This document shows positions 60,389 to 64,000 of a DNA stretch of 64,000 bases, one piece after another. Below the pieces are notes generated by a model, which was not told the origin of the DNA, did no database searches, and saw only the letters and a program-made list of their open reading frames with translations. Each line of letters opens with the position of its first letter. Within the stretch, counting starts at the first letter, position 1. The position numbers and the translations under genes are program-made. Source of the stretch: Lamellibrachia satsuma. Taxonomy: Eukaryota > Annelida > Polychaeta > Sabellida > Siboglinidae. Location of the stretch: positions 3,905,501 to 3,969,500 of the forward strand of contig BSQZ01000006.1 of the NCBI GenBank assembly GCA_033239005.1, in the 5' to 3' direction.

Positions 60389-61140
60389 ATATATATATAT
60401 ATCTATATATATATATATATATATACAAGGATTTCCTGCACCTTGAGAAAATAGTATATGAATCAGGCAGAGTATATTTGCTGACGATGACACATGTGGT
60501 GCACACAATGTCTGGTTGACAGCACATGCATGTGTCAGTGATGGAAGGATCCCGGTGTACAAAGACAAAAACCAGTTTGCTTGGGTGACAAATGACTGGG
60601 AGCATCTTCAATGTTGATTTTATTTGAAAACAAACTTGTAGGATTTAATGAAAACTCCAGTGCAGTTCGATGACAACGCAAAAAGCAAAGTATACAGATT
60701 TCATAACAAATTTACAATTTCCATAAATTCACACAGTATGGAAATCTCTGAGTCATTTATAGCATTGGTTCCAATGGGAAAATAAACAGTGGTCTGACCC
60801 TCTAACAATCGTGCATCTTGTTACTTACAACAAACTTCCTACAGATGGCATTCCAATGACGTCGGACAGCAGCGTGACAGTCGCCTTCACTTATCTTTGG
60901 CGCCACACCCCTTCCCATCAACAGCAATCCCACACAGATTAGCACAGGACCCACATATCCCTCCTTCTTGGCATCGCTCCAAGACTGTAGGTTTTGAAAT
61001 GTCACCGACGTGATGATGACACCAACGACAAGTAATGCGACGCCACTGGACATGTAACATATGTTGCTGCCACACAGGTAGTAGAGAGGGTTGCCAAGGG
61101 TCAATGAGGCATAACTGTGGCTAGAGTACGGATTGTACAT
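57321..61140 (-). CDS. Two-span membrane protein with PPxY tail, TMEM174/TMEM171-like, two alternative first exons
   Basis: Three splice segments fit together. First exon A (61,140-60,829) or first exon B (59,648-59,301) ends in phase 0 and can join exon 58,195-58,140 (phase 0 to 2), which joins the last exon 57,615-57,321. The products would be 220 and 232 residues. Each first exon encodes two hydrophobic segments with the pattern GVxxTxxTFxN ... VGPxLxxxGLLxxG. The shared tail has SPPSFDEI, PPAYEVV and PPPSYEEVV, which are PPxY-type motifs known to bind WW domains of NEDD4-family ligases. Human TMEM174 has the same order: two spans, a GPVLLSVG-like second span and a SPPPYEEI tail. The family name is my inference from that layout; function is unknown. 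Confidence 0.65.
58140..58195 (-). CDS. TMEM174-like gene, shared middle exon
   Basis: 56 nt encoding QRRTDEGAICLSPPSFDE plus two bases. Acceptor TTGTTTCAG, donor GAAAT|GTAAGG. Both first exons end in the phase it needs. Confidence 0.65.
58770..59291. mobile_element. MITE-like composite in the TMEM174-like intron
   Basis: Left end TGCTAGGCATACACTGCAAA. Right end, reverse-complemented, TACTAGGTGTACATTGCTAA. An internal end (CAATGTACACTAGGTA, about 58,980-58,995) suggests two related elements side by side. It lies just downstream of first exon B. Confidence 0.5.
59301..59648 (-). CDS. Alternative first exon B of the TMEM174-like gene
   Basis: 116 codons from ATG (MATSPSVPEMDPQSQ) to the donor ACAGAG|GTAGTT, phase 0. 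Spans: CSIALGVLLTLFGVAVTAFT and VGPLLVVAGLLSTG, followed by an Arg-rich stretch that would lie in the cytosol. It is similar enough to first exon A to be an old duplicate. Confidence 0.7.
59660..60828. other. Region between first exons A and B
   Basis: No extra exon was found. It contains the (AT)n run at 60,342-60,425. It should contain the promoter of first exon B if that exon is used independently. Confidence 0.45.
60342..60425. repeat. (AT)n microsatellite with ATCT interruptions
   Basis: AT dinucleotides with two TATCTATA interruptions. Confidence 0.97.
60829..61140 (-). CDS. Alternative first exon A of the TMEM174-like gene
   Basis: 104 codons from an ATG directly preceded by an in-frame TAG, to the donor TTTGTT|GTAAGT. 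Two spans: SSGVALLVVGVIITSVTF and VGPVLICVGLLLMG. A plausible 5'-UTR acceptor (TTCTTCCAG) lies near 61,183. Confidence 0.7.
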
Positions 61141-61144
61141 CTAT

Positions 61145-61980
61145 CCACAGTGACAAGGCTTCTGTTGTTTGTCTGTGGGTGAGCCTGGAAGAAAGTGTTG
61201 GACTTGTGTACAATAATTACAATCACATCAGAATACGGGACAGCTGAGAAGCCTGGCGAGCTGAAAGCGATGCTGTCATTTCTTATTATTCCAAATTGTG
61301 CTCATGGTATGGAAATGGTTAATTCTGGTCCCTCCTCAATTTGATTTTTTGCTTGTTTAATTTCAAATCCATTTTGCAAAAATTCAAACCTACCCAATAT
61401 CTACTACGACATGCTAGCTCGTTTGTGCAACTCTTGTATGTAGTTTTTGTGAAATCATCAGACAAACCATTAAATTATTTAATGCTTCATCCAACATTTA
61501 TTGAAGTGAAAATGGAAATGCTGATTTTGCCCTTGGTGAAATTTCCTAACTTTGTCATGTGATTAGCAAGAGGATGGAAGGCACGTCCATGATCAGCCTT
61601 GATCCCATAAAGTGTTTACCATTTTGGATACTGGTATCCACTATTTTTAGCATAACCAGATGTAACAACAAAAGTCAATTCTTTGACGATTTAAAAAAAT
61701 ACACTTTTTTATTAAATCGACAGTGGATGTAACTTAAACTGTTCACACACTACATATCTGGACATCAACGAACTGGATTCGTGATAAGCAAAATCAGTTG
61801 AGGGTGGAGTTTTTAAATGATTTGTATCTTGTAATGATTCAAACTACACAGCTCCTCCAAGATCTCTAAACTTGTATATATTCATCACAAGTCGGTATTA
61901 GTCGGAAAGTCAAACTCTGCCCTAGGCCTAGTCTAGACTGTAGTCCAGAGCTATTCAGTAAAGAAAATTAAGAAAAAACA
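61145..61980. other. Upstream flank of first exon A
   Basis: Possible 5'-UTR acceptor near 61,183 (minus strand). Otherwise AT-rich with no supported gene before the LINE. Confidence 0.4.
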
Positions 61981-61984
61981 CATT

Positions 61985-64000
61985 TTATGGAAACATTATA
62001 TGAAAATACTATACTGAATATTGTAGGGCTAGAAATCAAGTCCGTAAATTAACGAGGAGGACACAGAAGGAATTTGAGATGAAGCTAGCAACAGAATCTA
62101 AGACAAACCCAAAAGCAGTATGGAAATATATGAACTCCAAAACCAAGAATCGGGAAGGTGTTTCAGATCTGAACACAGACCCTAAAGATCCTAAATCTAG
62201 ACTCACAGATTCTGATAGGGAAAAGGCAGATGTCTTAGGAAATTTTTTTTCAAGTGTTTTTACTATGGAGCCAGATGGTGATATCCCTCATATTCCACCA
62301 GTGAAGTTAAAGCACAACATGGAAGAATTGACTATTGATGCGGAAATGATTAAACAAAGACTTGATAACCTTAATGTGTGTAAATCGGTAGGGCCAGATG
62401 GTGTTCATCCTAGGTTGTTGAAAGAGCTGTCTAATCATCTATGTAAACCACTAGCTAGGCTATTTAATAATTCACTGGCTGTGGGTGAACTACCAAAGGA
62501 ATGGAAACAGGGAAGGATCTCAGCCATATTTAAGAAGGGTAATCGAAAAAACGCAGGAAATTATAGACCAGTCAGCTTAACAAGTATAATATGTAAATGT
62601 ATGGAACAATGTGTCAAAGATCATATTGTCAATCATATGATAAGGAATAAATTATTTAGTACGCAACAATTTGGTTTTATTAAAGGTTGATCTACGGTAC
62701 TCCAATTATTAAATGTTATTGACTCATGGACCAAAGCTTTAGATAGAGGGGAATCTGTAGACATTGTATATTTGGACTTCATGAAAGCATTTGACACCGT
62801 CCCTCATAAAAGATTGATAGGCAAACTTAAATCATATGGTATAGAGTATTATACACTAAGATGGATCCAGGCGTTCTTGTCTGACCGGTTACAGCAGGTC
62901 AATGTAAATGGTACAAATTCTGAGTGGGCAAATATAACAAGTGGTATTCCACAAGGCAGTGTATTAGGACCGATACTATTTGTTTTATACATAAATGATC
63001 TTCCTGAGAATATAGTTTCAAATGTATATATGTTTGCGGATGATACAAAGATTTTCAAAACGATTACTAGTCCACATGACCAGCGTACACTACAGAACGA
63101 CTTAGATTATTTAACATCTTTGTCAAGCAAATGGTTATTAAGGTTCCACCCAGATAAATGTAATTTAATGCACGTAGGGAAAACAATACAGCAAGAGTAT
63201 GCATACAACCTGAAGATAGATAATACAGCCCATGAATTAGGAGGAATAGAAGAACAAAAAGACATTGGGGTTATAATTGATTCAAACCTAGAATTTGATA
63301 AACACATCAACCAAAAAATAAACAAAGCAAATAGTATCATGGCAGTTATTTGAAGGTCCTTTACAACCCTAAATCAACATAATTTTGTGCCATTATATAA
63401 AGCTTTAGTTAGGAGTCATCTAGATTATGCAATATCAATATGGTCCCCTTATAAACAGAAATACAAAGATGCCATCGAAAATGTGCAAAGACGCACAACA
63501 AAACAGCTTCCTGGTATGAAGAATATTTCTTACGAGGAAAGACTTCAGAGATTGAAACTTCCTACACTTGCATATAGACGAACTCGTGGTGATATGATTG
63601 AGGTATATAAACTGCTCCATGGGAAATATGACAGTGATGTATCTAACATTGTAAAGCTGCACAAAGACAGTGATACAAGGGAAGGAACAAGGGGTCATAG
63701 ATTGAAATTGTTTATAGAACGTGCTTGTACAAATGTTAGAAAAGAAAGCTTCTCACTTAGAGTTACCAGATTATGGAATGATCTACCGGAAGTAGTTGTA
63801 ACTGCCCCAAGTGTCAACTCATTTAAAAACCGTCTAGATAGACATTGGAGTACTGAGGAGTTTCTCTACAACTACAAAGCTGCCTTGCAAGGAAGTCGTA
63901 GAAAATTCCAAGGGATAAATGAAGATCTGACCACCGAGGCCACCGCCTACGGTCAGGAAGAACCTAAGTAAACCTAAGTAAGATTCAGCTAGGCCTAGCG
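61985..64000 (+). mobile_element. LINE (CR1/jockey-like) reverse transcriptase, nearly intact, 5'-truncated
   Basis: One reading frame runs from about 62,025 to the TAA after 63,971 with only two interruptions, both TGA (62,688-62,690 and 63,351-63,353). Both stand where Arg (CGA) is likely, as expected from C-to-T decay. RT motifs occur in order: KSVGPDGVHPRLLKE, NYRPVSLTSI, YLDFMKAFDTVPH (first catalytic Asp), [20 protein letters not shown] and FADDTKIF (catalytic DD), then the C-terminal RSHLDYAISIWSP and WNDLPEVVV blocks. No endonuclease domain is seen upstream. A tail of two AACCTAAGTA units precedes the window end. Confidence 0.9.

Overview
This is animal nuclear DNA, not microbial. Genes are split into short exons with GT-AG introns. 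There are reverse-transcriptase relics of several LINE families, tRNA-derived SINE copies, a non-autonomous hAT element, and very many minisatellites and (AT)n or (CA)n runs. The protein sequences look like a marine invertebrate or basal chordate, but the phylum cannot be fixed by reading alone.

The centre of the window (52,884 down to 21,108, minus strand) is one complete gene for gamma-tubulin complex component 3 (GCP3/TUBGCP3). I resolved 26 coding exons by hand. Their lengths sum to 2,700 nt, all phases agree, and they give an 899-residue protein collinear with vertebrate GCP3 (about 907 residues) from Met-Ala to the C-terminal tail. One intron (intron 3) uses a GC-AG donor. A second minus-strand gene lies upstream at 61,140-57,321. 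It is a small two-span membrane protein resembling TMEM174/TMEM171, with a PPxY-bearing tail and two paralogous alternative first exons.

Layout. 1-16.5 kb: gene-poor, with tandem arrays (12-52 bp units), LINE relics, a SINE fragment, perfect hairpins and an AATTG-rich element. 16.5-20.1 kb: a minisatellite interrupted by a 5'-truncated LINE, then by a hAT element with a perfect 8-bp target-site duplication. 21.1-52.9 kb: GCP3, whose introns carry many arrays of 19- to 50-bp units. 53-57.3 kb: intergenic. 57.3-61.1 kb: the TMEM174-like gene. 62.0-64.0 kb: a nearly intact LINE reverse transcriptase with two stop codons.

The most interesting signal is in GCP3. In at least four introns (6, 15, 16 and 23) the minisatellite unit contains the splice junction itself, so a splice donor plus exon tail, or an acceptor plus exon head, has been copied about 8 to 45 times right next to the true site. 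In introns 15, 16 and 23, use of a duplicated site would bring in an early stop codon, so the splicing machinery must pick one end copy out of many look-alikes.
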